Translations under genes and position numbers: made by a program
Notes under the pieces: generated by a model
Told to the model about the DNA's origin: nothing
The model's database searches: none
The model's input: only the letters and a program-made list of their open reading frames with translations
Shown here: positions 1 to 11,551 of the stretch, one piece after another
Layout: each line of letters begins with the position of its first letter
How positions within the stretch are numbered: the first letter of the stretch is position 1
DNA from: Cymodocea nodosa
Lineage: Eukaryota; Streptophyta; Magnoliopsida; Alismatales; Cymodoceaceae
Length of the DNA stretch: 64,000 bases
NCBI GenBank assembly: GCA_036874045.1
Contig: CM072345.1
Span: 2,877,501-2,941,500, forward strand
Direction: 5' to 3'

Positions 1-200
1 TTAAATAAATTAGGATGTAAATAAAGTTTTATAGTTGCATTATGATATTAATCAAATAATCAATCTAATAAAAGTCATTTAAACAAACTCCTTATGGAAA
101 TGACTCATACTTGCACTACTTAATACAATAGGCACCGTGCAATTGCGATTAAATTATAAATGTAAAACTTGTGCTTTTTAATGACACGTCTTACCCATAC
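1..200 (+). repeat. LTR end fragment, Athila type
   Basis: The segment contains the block seen near the 3' end of family A LTRs: a GACYYRTACTTGCAC-like stretch followed by a TACAATAGRCACYGTGCA-like stretch. Related wording is known from other Athila LTRs. It reads in plus orientation, opposite to element A1, and gives way near base 200 to sequence shared with A1, A2 and A4 downstream of the F-box region. It is probably the end of an LTR inserted in the 3' part of A1; its start lies outside the window. Confidence 0.55.
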
Positions 201-235
201 AAGAATACACAACATTAAAAGCACAGAATCACACT

Positions 236-1369
236 TTAAGAACATGATTGAAAAGTAGTAAAAATAGAATAAACGTGTCAGTCCAAGTAAACTTTTTAGG
301 CATAATTCTTTTTGCTATTAATTTTATTTTAATGCAGTCCATTTTCCTTTTTAACTTGTAAACTTGTAGTATGTTATCAATATTAAATATAAGTGTATTT
401 CCATTAATGAATTGAAATGCAAAAAGGGATCCTCTTTTGTTCCAAGATAATGTAGCTGTTTCTATTTCTACATATATTTCAATATATTTTTCTTCCTACT
501 TCCATTCATTTAAGTTTTTCATAATCCATATTTGAAATTTCCTCAATTCATCTCACCATCTTATCAGACATACAGTAGGATCATCATATTCATTATACCA
601 CATTTCTAATTAAATTTTATCATATTCTGTAGATAGTGGTTTAGCTATATCACTTGGTGTAGGCAATATTTCTATAAAGTTATCATAATTATCTATGCTT
701 ACTATGTATAAATCAGATCTAAAAACAACTGATATATTTGTGACTAGATATATATATCTATAAAGTATAACATGTATGTTATTAATTAATGTTTTCTGTC
801 CTAGATATATCATAGTATTTTCTCCAAGATCTATTCAGAAAATTATACACACTTAAACATAAATCTTCATCCCAATTTCCAATTGATCTCTAGTAATACA
901 ATTTTTTAGGAATGGTCGAATTTTTATCAGAAAATGTTAAAGTTGACCCACAATTTTCAGTTGGTACTTCAAATCTATTAGGCCTTCCTATATTCCATTC
1001 TTCTCTAATAATAGGATTTATAATCAAAATATCAGGTAACATAATTGCATACCTTGGTTTGGTTCTGTAAATAATTAATCATTCATCTATCCCCATAATA
1101 TGATCTATTCATTCTAATGTATTAGGTGGAATTCTAGTAGTTTCTTCCATATTCAGATATTCATCGTTGATTAAACTACGATTAAATGACTTCCATAAAA
1201 ATCCATCTCTAATCTTAGTTATTTTTGTAGCTTGTAGTCCATGAAAATATTTTTCTCTGACACAGTCTTTAATTTCCTTTGATACACAACATAATCTGCA
1301 CAGATTTTTAGCTAATAAGTTACTCAGTACTTCCCTCAATGCATCTAGTGGTAATTTCATCAATTCCAT
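236..1369 (-). pseudogene. captured F-box gene relic, copy in A1
   Basis: The N-terminus carries a recognisable F-box (LPLDALREVLSNLLAK, then CRLCCVSKE). The rest resembles an F-box-associated domain, with short beta-type segments ending in a W-rich stretch. In intact family members the F-box binds Skp1/ASK in an SCF ubiquitin ligase and the C-terminal part binds the target. The region lies between the capsid-type gag and the 3' end of the element, in the element's sense. Homologous copies lie at 15978-17108 and 34396-35531. No introns are evident when the three are compared. This copy is broken, with several breaks. That it came from a host gene is inference; F-box genes are abundant in plants and are not a usual part of Athila elements. 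Confidence 0.75.
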
Positions 1370-1437
1370 CTGTTGTGATTCTGTATAACATAAACAAAAA
1401 TTTAACAGAGATAAAATTAACATACCTACTTACTTAC

Positions 1438-1502
1438 CCTCGTGGAGTTAGGTCATAACTCAATGGACTAAGTTCATTGAGTTAAGTAATAACTCTACGT
1501 TA
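1438..1502. repeat. GTTGAGTTA dyad array, capsid/F-box joint of A1
   Basis: Inverted short words related to GTTGAGTTA and TAACTCAAT lie in the joint between the capsid-type gag and the F-box region. The same kind of array sits at the matching joint of A2 (35590-35662) and just upstream of the F-box in A4 (about 15850-15900). Confidence 0.75.
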
Positions 1503-1589
1503 TTACTAACTATAATTAAACTTACATTTTTTTCTTTTTATATTTTTCTATTTACTATATTATACATAATTACTTCAATTATATTGCTT

Positions 1590-2880
1590 CATTCAATTTC
1601 CCTCCTATAGGAGATATCAATTTCATTAACAGTTCTATTGACAGGGTTAGGTACTGCTTGCATTGGCAATCCTCTAGTAGGTCTAACTTCTATTGATTCC
1701 TTCTGTCTAGGGGGTATAATTCTATTCATATTTTGATTTTAAATGGCAACATTTCCAAATACAAGATCTAGATGATTGTTTAATTGTTGAATTATCTTTT
1801 TTAACTTCTCTATTCTAGATCCTTGTTCAATTAATGCTTCATAACTTATATTTTTGTCATTTATATTTTCTCCTCCTTGGAAATTGTGGTTTCTCCAAGA
1901 TAGATGCAGGTGATTTCTCCAATTAGGGTTATAAGAAATTTCAAAGTTATCTTTCTAGTTTCTAGCATAAATAATATCTAAGTCATTAACGTTTGCATTC
2001 TTTTCTGCTAATTTTTGATTTAATGATAACTCTTCTATTTTCTTTGCTAATTCAGTTAATTTAACTTCAAGCATAATGCTTGAATCTATTTCATGCATTC
2101 CCCTTGGCAATATTCTTTAATCTGTAATAGCTTCAGTCGAGTTTTTCCACTGTGCAGTTCTTTTTGCAAAGTTTTCTAAATATGCCCATGCTTCTTCACT
2201 ACACAGTTTTAAAAATCCATTCTGACAAGTAGATTCTAATAAAGATTTCATTGAAACATCTATGCCTCATAAATTATACCTATTAATTATGCTTTACTCA
2301 TTACATGATGTGGACATTGAGTCAGTAAATCTTTAAATCTTTCAAAATATTTCTAGAATGATTCTCCCTATTTTTGGCTACACATTAATATTTCCTTTTA
2401 ATCATTTGATGTGTTGGATAATATTTTTCCAAAAAAACAGAGCAAAATTCAATCCATATAGAAATTGAATCAAGCAACAGATTATATAACTATCTCTTAG
2501 TTGTGTCTTTTAAAGCAAAAGGGATATATCTAAGTTTAATAGCATCAATACTCATATTCGACATTTTCATCATTTGACAAAATTCGTTAAATTCTCTAAG
2601 GAAATAATAGGCATCTTCTCTTTCTAATCCATAAAAATGTGGCAATTGACTAATATAATTAGATTTCAGTTCAAACCTATCTCCCTCAAAGTTTGGTAAT
2701 CGAATGCATGAAGGTTCATCAACTAGTTCAGGATACAAAATTTTCCCTAATGATTTTTCTACTAGAGTAGTCATATCTTTGTTCTCTTTTAAAGAAAGGT
2801 TAGCTACACCCCTAAGGATTTCATTAAAGTCTAATTTAGAAAATATTTTAATACGCCTCTATGTTAAATAATCTTATGTA
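1590..2880 (-). pseudogene. displaced gag capsid region of A1
   Basis: This matches the Ty3 capsid-type gag domain (retrotrans_gag family): LPHFYGLEREDAYYFLREF near the start, then an FPF-like YIPFALKD, then a GESFW...FERFKDLLTQCPHH block seen more clearly in A2. Further downstream are a PNWRNH linker and a coiled-coil-like stretch. Capsid normally lies directly after the primer site in Athila elements. Here it is downstream of integrase and ORFX, on the same strand. The A2 copy (35730-36502) has the same placement. Broken, with several breaks. Confidence 0.8.
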
Positions 2881-3996
2881 GGTGTTCTTACTAATCGTTT
2901 AGTGCTAGGAGAACGAATCCATGTGCTCATAAACTCTTTACATAAAGTAAAATAGCAGAAGATTAATTACATACCAATCTGATGTCTTGTTCTCAGTAAA
3001 TAGTTGTTGGCAGATGAAGTTGAATCAGCTGCTTCTCCTTCCAGTTCCCCAACCAATTTTCTTTCCTTCCTTAAGTGCTGGTAGCTCGTAAATAACATGC
3101 TATTCTCTATTTATAATGCATGTCCATAAAGCAAATGAATCTCATTACAAGAATGTGTCTTGTAACGTGTAGTATGGTTCTTGTAACGTGTAGTATGATT
3201 CCTATTTTTATGGATACATGTTCCACTTCTAATTTCAAATTTCAATAACCACTAAATCTATGAAGTTTCGTTCGTGGCTAAAAGAATAATCATTCAGCTT
3301 AATCCACGAACTAACCTCGTTGAGTTATAGTTAACTCAATGGACTAGCTTTGGTTACTGTTTCTAACTCAACGAACTAACCTCGTTGAGTTACAGCTAAC
3401 TCAATGGACTAACTTCATCGCTTATTTGCTAACTCCACAGACTAACTTCGTTGAGTTACAGATAACTCAACGAAGTGACCTTATATTTTATTTTTAACCT
3501 CATGGAGTTAAGGTTAACTCAATAGACTTACTTCATTGAGTTAACACTTAGCAAATTTTCTAAAACTTACTTTTCATATTAACTTCTATATTTTTTTCTT
3601 TTCCCGTATTTTGTCAACTTAATTAAAGTTAAATACATGTCATTAATGTAGTGTTCTAATTTAACTCATTTAAATATGAACATTATATGCATATTTAACT
3701 TACTGTTCATTTTCTATTGTGTAGAATTTACATTTTACTTTCCAGCATGCAAATATATTCAATCATTAACCAATTATTGTGCATTTAATCATATCATTCA
3801 TAAAATTTGTAAATCTTTTAAATAGTCTTGCACATCTTTAAACAGTTATATAATATTCAATACAATCATCAATTATATCATTCATTCTCAAACATGAATT
3901 CAAAAACATCTGAAAAACATTCATTTATATGAATAATTTACATTTACATACAGTTAAATATTTTTCAATACAAATATAAGTAGATGAACAATATAA
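2881..3996. repeat. noncoding joint ORFX/capsid with dyad array
   Basis: This is AT-rich and without a gene. Between about 3300 and 3545 it carries a dense array of the dyad GTTGAGTTA...TAACTCAAC: several copies in both orientations, spaced roughly 20-60 bases, often as a GAGTTACAGNTAACTC palindrome. The A2 equivalent lies at about 36905-37085. The 3560-3990 part is plain AT-rich DNA in which I see nothing. Confidence 0.75.
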
Positions 3997-6232
3997 TTAG
4001 TCTTTTTTCCTAAGTTCATCTACTTCCTTCTGGAGCTTTTCTAGTTACTGCTCTAATTGATTTATCCGTTCAACAGCTCCTATAATGTCTCCAGAAGGTC
4101 TAGATATCTTAGCAACTACAACACTATAATTTCTATATTCCTTCACTGAAATGGCTCTTGATCTTATCATTTTAAATGTCTATTTCATGAAATCAATATT
4201 GTCCACCATCAGTAGTGGAATCAAATCTCCATAAAATAATTTCTTTTTTACTACTTTGAGCTTGGAGATAAATACTTTGTACCAATTAACTTGAATTCTG
4301 TTTACAACTGCATATGTGGCCCACTTGACAAATTGACTAAGTTCAATGTTGTGGCCTTGTCTTTGATAAACAGTTTTTACCAGTATGGTTGCAACCATAT
4401 GTGCCTTTCCATTTAAGTACTTCAGTCTATTCAGTAATGTCACACTAGGGTTAATGGCTATGCACTATTTAATTTCATGTTCAGCCCATTCCACTATAGT
4501 TGTTTCTTCTAGAATTTCAATTTCTTCATTTCTCAATCTAAAAATATTGTTGAGAAGCTTTTAGTGTTATCTGTATATCTGCTTGCTGCACATTAGAAAT
4601 TAATCCACTTTCTCCTCTTAAATTTGCAAAGAAATAGGGCACTAGATTTTCATATACTGCATGCCCTCTCTGTTAAGAAATAAATTGTAGTAGACCCTAG
4701 AACTCAAATAAGTCCTTAATTTCTTGCATATCGTCCCAATTTATTAGTCTACTACAAATAATATCATACCCCTTCATCTCTTGATATTTATTATATGCTT
4801 TCTGACTCCATAAGTGAACTTCATTTAGAATGGTTGCTTCAATCGGGTCAGGAATTTGAATTTGTTGCTTTAGAGGGGTTTGTTCTTGAATTTCTTCTTC
4901 CATAAGCTGAACTTGAATTTGTTGGAAATGCTCTGAAGATTCTTGTATTTTTGCTTCTACTTTTGTCTATGATAGAGAGCTAGTAGAACTCTCCACTCTA
5001 CTTTCTTGAATCCTCTCAAAAATTTGCTGAAGAGTCTCTCCCTCTTCAATAGAATCTATCGAGATATTTCCTTATTGTTCCTTCTGATCCTGTTCAGCTT
5101 CTTGTTCAGGTTCTTCTCTTTCTTCTTCCTCCTGACTACTAATCTGCATTTTCATTGTTCTTTATAATTCTGTGGCAAATTGGCATGGAGCTACGGGAAA
5201 ATTAGCTTCTACCCTAATTTCAATTTCTTTTGTTTGTATAGGCTACAGACTAATTTCAACTTGCTTTTCTTCTTCTCTTTGCTCTTGCTGCTTCTGCTCA
5301 TCCTCAGATTCAGATAGTAGGTCTACAAAAATGGACTCTACAGGCCCTTCTGATATTTTAATCTTAGATTTAATCTCTATAGGAGCTTCAAGCACTATCT
5401 CTTTCCATTTCCTTCTTCTAAATAGTTGTGCCTAGTCTTCCTCTTCCTCCTCCGAGATTAAATCTACAAAAATAAGCTCTATAGGCCCTCGAGCAATAGG
5501 TATTGGCTCTTCCTGTTTTACTTTTTCTATAGTTACTGGTCTTGAAAGACCAGCTTCCATTTCTTTTGCAGCCATTGATCTAGCTACTTCCTAATGCTAC
5601 TCTACTTTAATTTTATACTAGGCCTTTAACTTATCTGTGACCCTTTTCTTGCAGAGTGCATCGTATAGCAAATGCGATTTTGCCACAACCATATCCTCAA
5701 AATTTCCTTAGCTCTTGGTAACTTTGACAAGCTTTACAAATTCTTTCCATTCTTCTAGCATCGATGGCCCCAAAAATGATGCTTTTTCAATCGGTCTTAG
5801 TAGTGGAATGGATGATCCTAGCCACTGTTCCTTAGTAACTGGTCTTTCAACAACTAACTCTACAGCTACAGGTTCTTCAGCTGCCTTCCTCTATTGCTCC
5901 CAAATTGCCCACCGGGCATGTCAACTAATATGTTGTACAAACCATAATCTAGACTTGCATCGGATCAATTCTAGGGCAACTTCGTTGTTTGGCCTGATTT
6001 TTCTTTCTCTGTTTACTACAACTTTTGTTGCTACTTTAATCCTAGTCTCCACAATCTGAGGTATGGTAATATTTAAATCTACTAAGACTTTCCTCCAGTA
6101 GAAAATGTCAGATTCTACCTTTTAGAGTTCTTTTTCTCTCGTCGTATTTTTGATCTTTTGTCTTGTATGCCATTCTTCTGATTCTCTGAGAAATCTCATG
6201 GTGTCTATTTCCTCCCAAAACTCTGGTGTCAT
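3997..6232 (-). pseudogene. accessory ORF (ORFX) relic of A1
   Basis: A long accessory reading frame of roughly 740 codons at the position where Athila elements carry an env-like ORF. It starts MTPEFWEEID (ATG at 6232-6230). It has a charged, Glu/Gln-rich middle and a conserved C-terminal region with NKYQEMKGYDIICSR, then KKLFYGDLIPLLM, and a leucine-rich, coiled-coil-like end. The C-terminal region resembles the 'putative plant transposon protein' domain by recollection, not by search. I see no signal peptide or membrane segment, so an envelope role is not supported. Homologues are A2 (37528-39748) and the copia C accessory ORF. Broken, with many breaks. Confidence 0.7.
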
Positions 6233-6329
6233 CTTGTCTTCATGGTGTGATGGAACAGAACGAAATCGCTCTGATCTCTACTATTCTAAGTTCTAAATGA
6301 TTCTGCAGAAAATGCCCCCAAATCCTAAG

Positions 6330-6350
6330 TTTTAGTATAAATAAACCCTA
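6330..6350 (-). promoter_or_regulatory. possible TATA-like site before ORFX (A1)
   Basis: Reading on the minus strand, GGGTTTATTTATACT lies about 105 bases upstream of the ORFX start, followed by a purine-rich leader. A2 has a matching TTATTTAAACT at about 39870-39882. The spacing would suit an internal promoter, but the word is a weak TATA match and could be chance in AT-rich DNA. Confidence 0.25.
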
Positions 6351-6404
6351 AGTTTTTGGCAGGTAATCGGGTCATTTTCCCATGCAAACTCTCACTCTCT
6401 CACT

Positions 6405-6562
6405 TACCTCTTCGTGGAGTTACAGTTAACTCCACGGAATAAGTCTGTGGACTTAACTACAATACTCCGTTGAATTACGATTACTCAATGGAGTAAGTTC
6501 GTTAACTTATCCTAGACTCAACAAAGTAAGTTTGTTGAGTTAAGCGTAACTCAACGAACTTC
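6405..6562. repeat. GTTGAGTTA dyad array upstream of ORFX (A1)
   Basis: Several inverted copies of GTGGAGTTA/TAACTCCAC and GTTGAGTTA/TAACTCAAC lie just upstream of ORFX. The counterpart in A2 is at 39938-40035. No gene is present. Confidence 0.75.
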
Positions 6563-6604
6563 CCATAAAGTTATAACTAATAAAAATACTTATAATAATA
6601 GTTT

Positions 6605-6862
6605 ATACTTCGATCAAGATCAAAAAATTTCTGGTCTAACCGACTCTTAATTTTTTCAACATTTTAGAATTTCGATCAAACCGTTATATTCCTTAGTTGG
6701 ACCGAAATTAAATACTCTTTTTTTGTTGTCTCTAATGGTTGAACTCATACTATGCTTCGATAAAATCGACATTTTTACTTAATATATTATATAGTTTTTT
6801 TTTTCTTTTTCTTTTTTTTATGTTTCGGTAAAACCGATAATTTCTTTCGGTTGAACCGTGAC
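6605..6862. repeat. CGGTT-AACCG dyad array after integrase (A1)
   Basis: A cluster of short dyads built on CGGTTNAACCG and variants (TCGGTAAAACCGA, TTCGGTTGAACCG, GATCAAACCG) in T-rich DNA, directly after the end of integrase. The array is repeated at the same place in A2 (40100-40255). This motif differs from the GTTGAGTTA array next to it. Confidence 0.7.
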
Positions 6863-9800
6863 TATGTTTAAACACGTTTTTATTTTTATTTTTTTACTAT
6901 ATAGATAATTTCTTACTAAGTAAAGCTCGAGTAGTCCTCTACCCTTACTTCTTCTATAATTTCAAAGAAACTTTTTGGAATCTTCAAAATAGGTCTAAGT
7001 CTTTGTCCATTTACTTTAAATATATTCTAATTTTTAGGATTTTCAATTTCAATAGCTCCATAGGAATAAATATTTCAAATTATGTAAGGTCCTGCCCATC
7101 TAGATCTTAATTTTCCTAGATAGTTATGGAGTCTAGTCATGTAAAGATATACTTATTGTCCTATTTCAAAGGTTTTTGGAATAATTTTCTTGTCATGCCA
7201 GAACTTCATTTTCTCTTTTTCTCTTACAGTTTTCGAATAAGCTTCATTCCTAAATTCTTCTAATTCAATCAATTGCATTTTTCTATTTTCAACAGCTTGA
7301 TTTAAATTAGTGTTCAGAGTTTTTAATGCCCAATAAGCTTTATGTTTAATTTCAACTAGTAAATGACAACATTTTCCATATACTAGCCTAAAAGGTGACA
7401 TACCTAAACTTGTCTTATAAGCAGTTCTATAAGCCCAAAGTGCATCTATTAATCTATTAGCCCAATCTTTCTAGTAGGATTTACTACTTTTTCTAAGATT
7501 AACTTAATTTGTTTGTTTGCACTTTCTACTTGTCCACTTGTTTGTAAATGATATGATGTTGCAATTTTGTGATTTACTCTATATTTCTTCATTAAGGCTT
7601 CAAAACTTCTATTACAAAAATGAGTTCCTCTATCACTGATAATAGCTTTAGGTATTTCAAATCTAGCAATTATATTAGTTCTTATAAACTGTATTACTAC
7701 TTTGTTGTCATTAGTTTTTATAGGAATAGCTTCGATCCATTTAGATACATAATCCACCCCCAATAATATATAATTAAATTGATTAGACATAGGAAATGAA
7801 CCCATAAAATCTATTCCCCACACATCAAAGATTTCAACCTCAACAATAGAATTGAGAGGCATCATATTCCTCTTTGATATTCTTCCTATTTGTTGACATC
7901 TTAAACAACTTAAGTAGTATTTATGAGCATCTTTGAATAGTGTTGGCCAATATCCACATTATAGAATTTTGGCAGTAGTTTTCCCTAAACCAAAATGCCC
8001 TCCACATGCTTGGTCATGGCAGAACGACAATATACTCTAATATTCAATTTTTGGAACACACCTCCTTAAAACCATATCAGGGCATTTCTTAAATAAGTAT
8101 GGGTCTTCCCAATAGTAATATTTTACTCTTGAAAAGAACAATTTCTTATCCTATCTATTCCAATCCTTAGGTGTTAAATCAATAACTAAGTAATTAACTA
8201 TGTTTGCTTACCAAGGCATTGTGTTGATGGTCATTAATTGTTCATCAGGAAAATTATCCTTAATTTCAATATTTGATTTTTCTATTTGTAATTTTGATAA
8301 CTGATCTGCTACTACATTCTTACAACCTTTTTTATCTTTAATTTCTAGATCAAATTCTTGTAATAATAATATCTATCGGATCAATCGAGGTTTAGTCTCT
8401 TTTTTAGTTATTAGGTGTTTTAAAGCTAAATGATCCATGTATATTATCACTTTAGCTCCAATCAGATATGATCTAAACTTTTCTAAGACAAACACAACTA
8501 ATAGTTCTTTTTCAGTAGTTGTATAATTAACTTGAGCATCATTTAAAGTTTTACTTGCATAATGAATCACTCTAGGAGATTTTTCTATCTTCTATCCCAA
8601 CACTACTCCTACAGCAAAATCAAATGCATCGCACATTAACTCAAATGGATGGCTCCAATTAAGTGCTTGTATTATAGGAGTTGAAATTAAGCTAGTTTTA
8701 AGCTTGAAAAATGCTTCTTTGCAATTTTTATCAAAGTTATATGGGACATCTTTTAATAGATTAGTTAAAGGTCTAGCTATTTTGCTAAAATCTTTAATAA
8801 ATCTTCTATAAAATCTAGCATGTCCTAGAAATGATCTAATATCTTTTACTAATTTAGGTTCTAGTAGATTAGAAATTACTTCTATTTTAGCTTTATCTAC
8901 TTCCAACCCTTTCTTTGAAACAACATGTCCCAAGACTATTCCTTGTTTAACCATGAAGTGACATTTTTCCCAATTTAGAACCAAACTTTTTTCCACATAG
9001 CATTTTAATACTTGGTCTAAATTGTTTAAACACACCTCATATGAAGTTCCATATACAGTAAAATCATCCATAAATATTTCTAAAAAATCTTCAATCATTC
9101 TAGTAAATATGCCCTGCATACACCTTTGAAAGGTGGCTGGTGCATTGCATAATCTAAATGGCATTCTCTTAAAAGCATAAGTACCATTAGGACAAGTGAA
9201 AGTTATTTTCTCTTGATCCTCTAATGCTACTAAAACTTGGTTATATTCTGAATATCCATTTAGAAAACAAAAATATTCTTGCCCTACTAATTTCCCTAGC
9301 ATTTGATCTATAAAAGGTAAGGGAAAATGATCTTTCCTAGTCACAACATTCAGCTTTCTATAGTCTATACACACTCTCCAGCCTAATTGAATTCTAATAG
9401 GTATCAAGTCTTAACTTTCATTCCTAATAACTGTTAATCCTGATTTCTTAGGAACTACATGGATTGGACTAACCCATGAGCTATCAGAAATCGAATAAAT
9501 TATGTCATTATCTAACAATTTCACTATTTCTTTCCTAACTACTACTTCTTTAAGGTTTAGATTTAATCTACTCTCAAGAATTCTAACTGGTTTAGAATTC
9601 TCTTCTAAATATATGTGGTGACAGCATAAAGTTGCACTTAACCCTTTTATATCAGTCATAGTCCATCCTATTGCTTCTTTATGAGTTTTTACTACATCTT
9701 TTAATTTAGAAATTTGATCCTCTTTTAAATCTGAAGTAATAATGATTGGACATGTTCGTTTTTCTTCTAGAAATATATAGGTTAATTCAGGAGGTAAAGG

Positions 9801-11551
9801 TTTTAAATCTAAATGTTGACCATCAGAAATTAGAGCTCCTAATTTAACATTTTTATTTTCAATATTCATCTCTTCTTGATCTCCTTCTATATTTATGCTT
9901 TCACTTACTTCTAAAGTTTCAGAATTTAGTTGCCTATTTAGTTCTTCTTGAATAACATCATCTATCATATCTCCTTCATCCTCTAAAAAGTCTATAGTCT
10001 GTAAGGACATTTCTAACTTCTCAAACTTTTCTGGTTTGAAAATATTTAATTGAGTATCCTCATTACCATATGCTAACTTTATCACTCCAGTTTTACAATT
10101 TATAACAGCCCTTGATGTTACTAAGAATGGTCTTCCCAAAATTAAAGATGTATCATGATTTTGATGCTTAATTTGTTGGGAATCCAAAATTACAATATCA
10201 ATAGGATATATGAAGTTTTCGATTTTAATTAAGACATCCTCTATTTTTCCTCTAGGATATCTTATACTTCTATCAGCTAATTGAATAACAATTCTAGTAG
10301 GGATTAAGCATTCTAATCTTAAGGATGCAAATATATCACTCGACATAACATTTATACCTGCACCTAGGTTTATTAAGGTTCTTTCTAAAATGGTATTTCC
10401 TATAGTGCATGATATAACAGGGATTCCAAGATCAGATAACTTTTTAGGAATTTGTAACAGAAATAGGGAACTACTTTGCTTAGCTAAAAAGACTTTCCTT
10501 AAAACTTTTCGCTCTCTTTTCTTAGTACACCAATCCTTAAGAAATTTAGCACAAGGTGACATTTTCTACAATAAGTTTAACAAAGGAATGTTAACTTGTA
10601 CTTTTTCAAAAATTTCTCTAATTTTTTCTTATTTTTCAGGAAATGTTCATTGTAATCTTTTAGGATAGGGTGCTAATGATTGTGATTTACAAGATTCTTT
10701 GTCTTTCATTTGATTTGGCTGATCATTTTTAGTCTCATTTTCAGATTTAGATTTTTCTTCATTGATTTCTAAGTTTTCAGATATTACATTCTCATAATCA
10801 TTTTGAATTTGTTCTTATCCATCTTCATGTTACTTTCTTTTTGAATTCTTGGTGGCATATCAATTCCAAATCTTAATGTTATACATACATCTTTCAGATT
10901 TTCATTACTTTCATGATATTCTTGTATTTCCTTTTCGTGATTATGATCTTCAACTATTTTTAGTTTTAAATTACATTCTTTAAATTCTATTGCATTGGTA
11001 TTTTCTTTTGTCTGTATATCTTGTAAATTATGCAAATCTGTAACATTAAAATTTTCATTTGTGTTTTCCTATTGCATAACTTGTAATTTCTTTGTAAATT
11101 CGTCTAATGCTTTTAGTTTTCTTTCTAGATCATCTAATCTCATTGCATTCAATTTTTGATCAATTTCCATTATGATTTTTTTAGTTTCGTATATAACATC
11201 AATTTTAGGTTCTAAATATTCTTTCCTATAGTTTAATTGCTTGACTTCTTGTTGCTGACGCATGTATTATTCTAGTTTGTCCGTGTTTTGCTCTAAGCTA
11301 CGCTCTAGTCTATCATATATCCCAAACTTCCTTGTCTCTCAACAAATTACAAATTCTAAACTAACTATTAGTTGGGTAAACTATAGGATTCTCATACTCA
11401 GCTCTATTATATTGAATATAATTCATTTGTTGTTCATGTGATCTAACCATCTGCAATCGTCTCAGTTTCAAACAATCAGAGATGTCGTGACCTTCCAAAT
11501 TATAGAATTCACATATGCTAACTACAGGTTTCAGAAATCTTTGAGCATAAG

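Noticed and set aside
3300-3545. CRISPR-like array
   Set aside because: The repeats are short, imperfect, in both orientations, with irregular spacing, and occur in plant retrotransposon DNA; nothing resembles a CRISPR repeat-spacer unit.
3997-6232. Envelope gene
   Set aside because: Position fits, but no signal peptide, glycoprotein-like cysteine pattern or membrane anchor can be seen in A1 or A2, and the same domain occurs in copia C.
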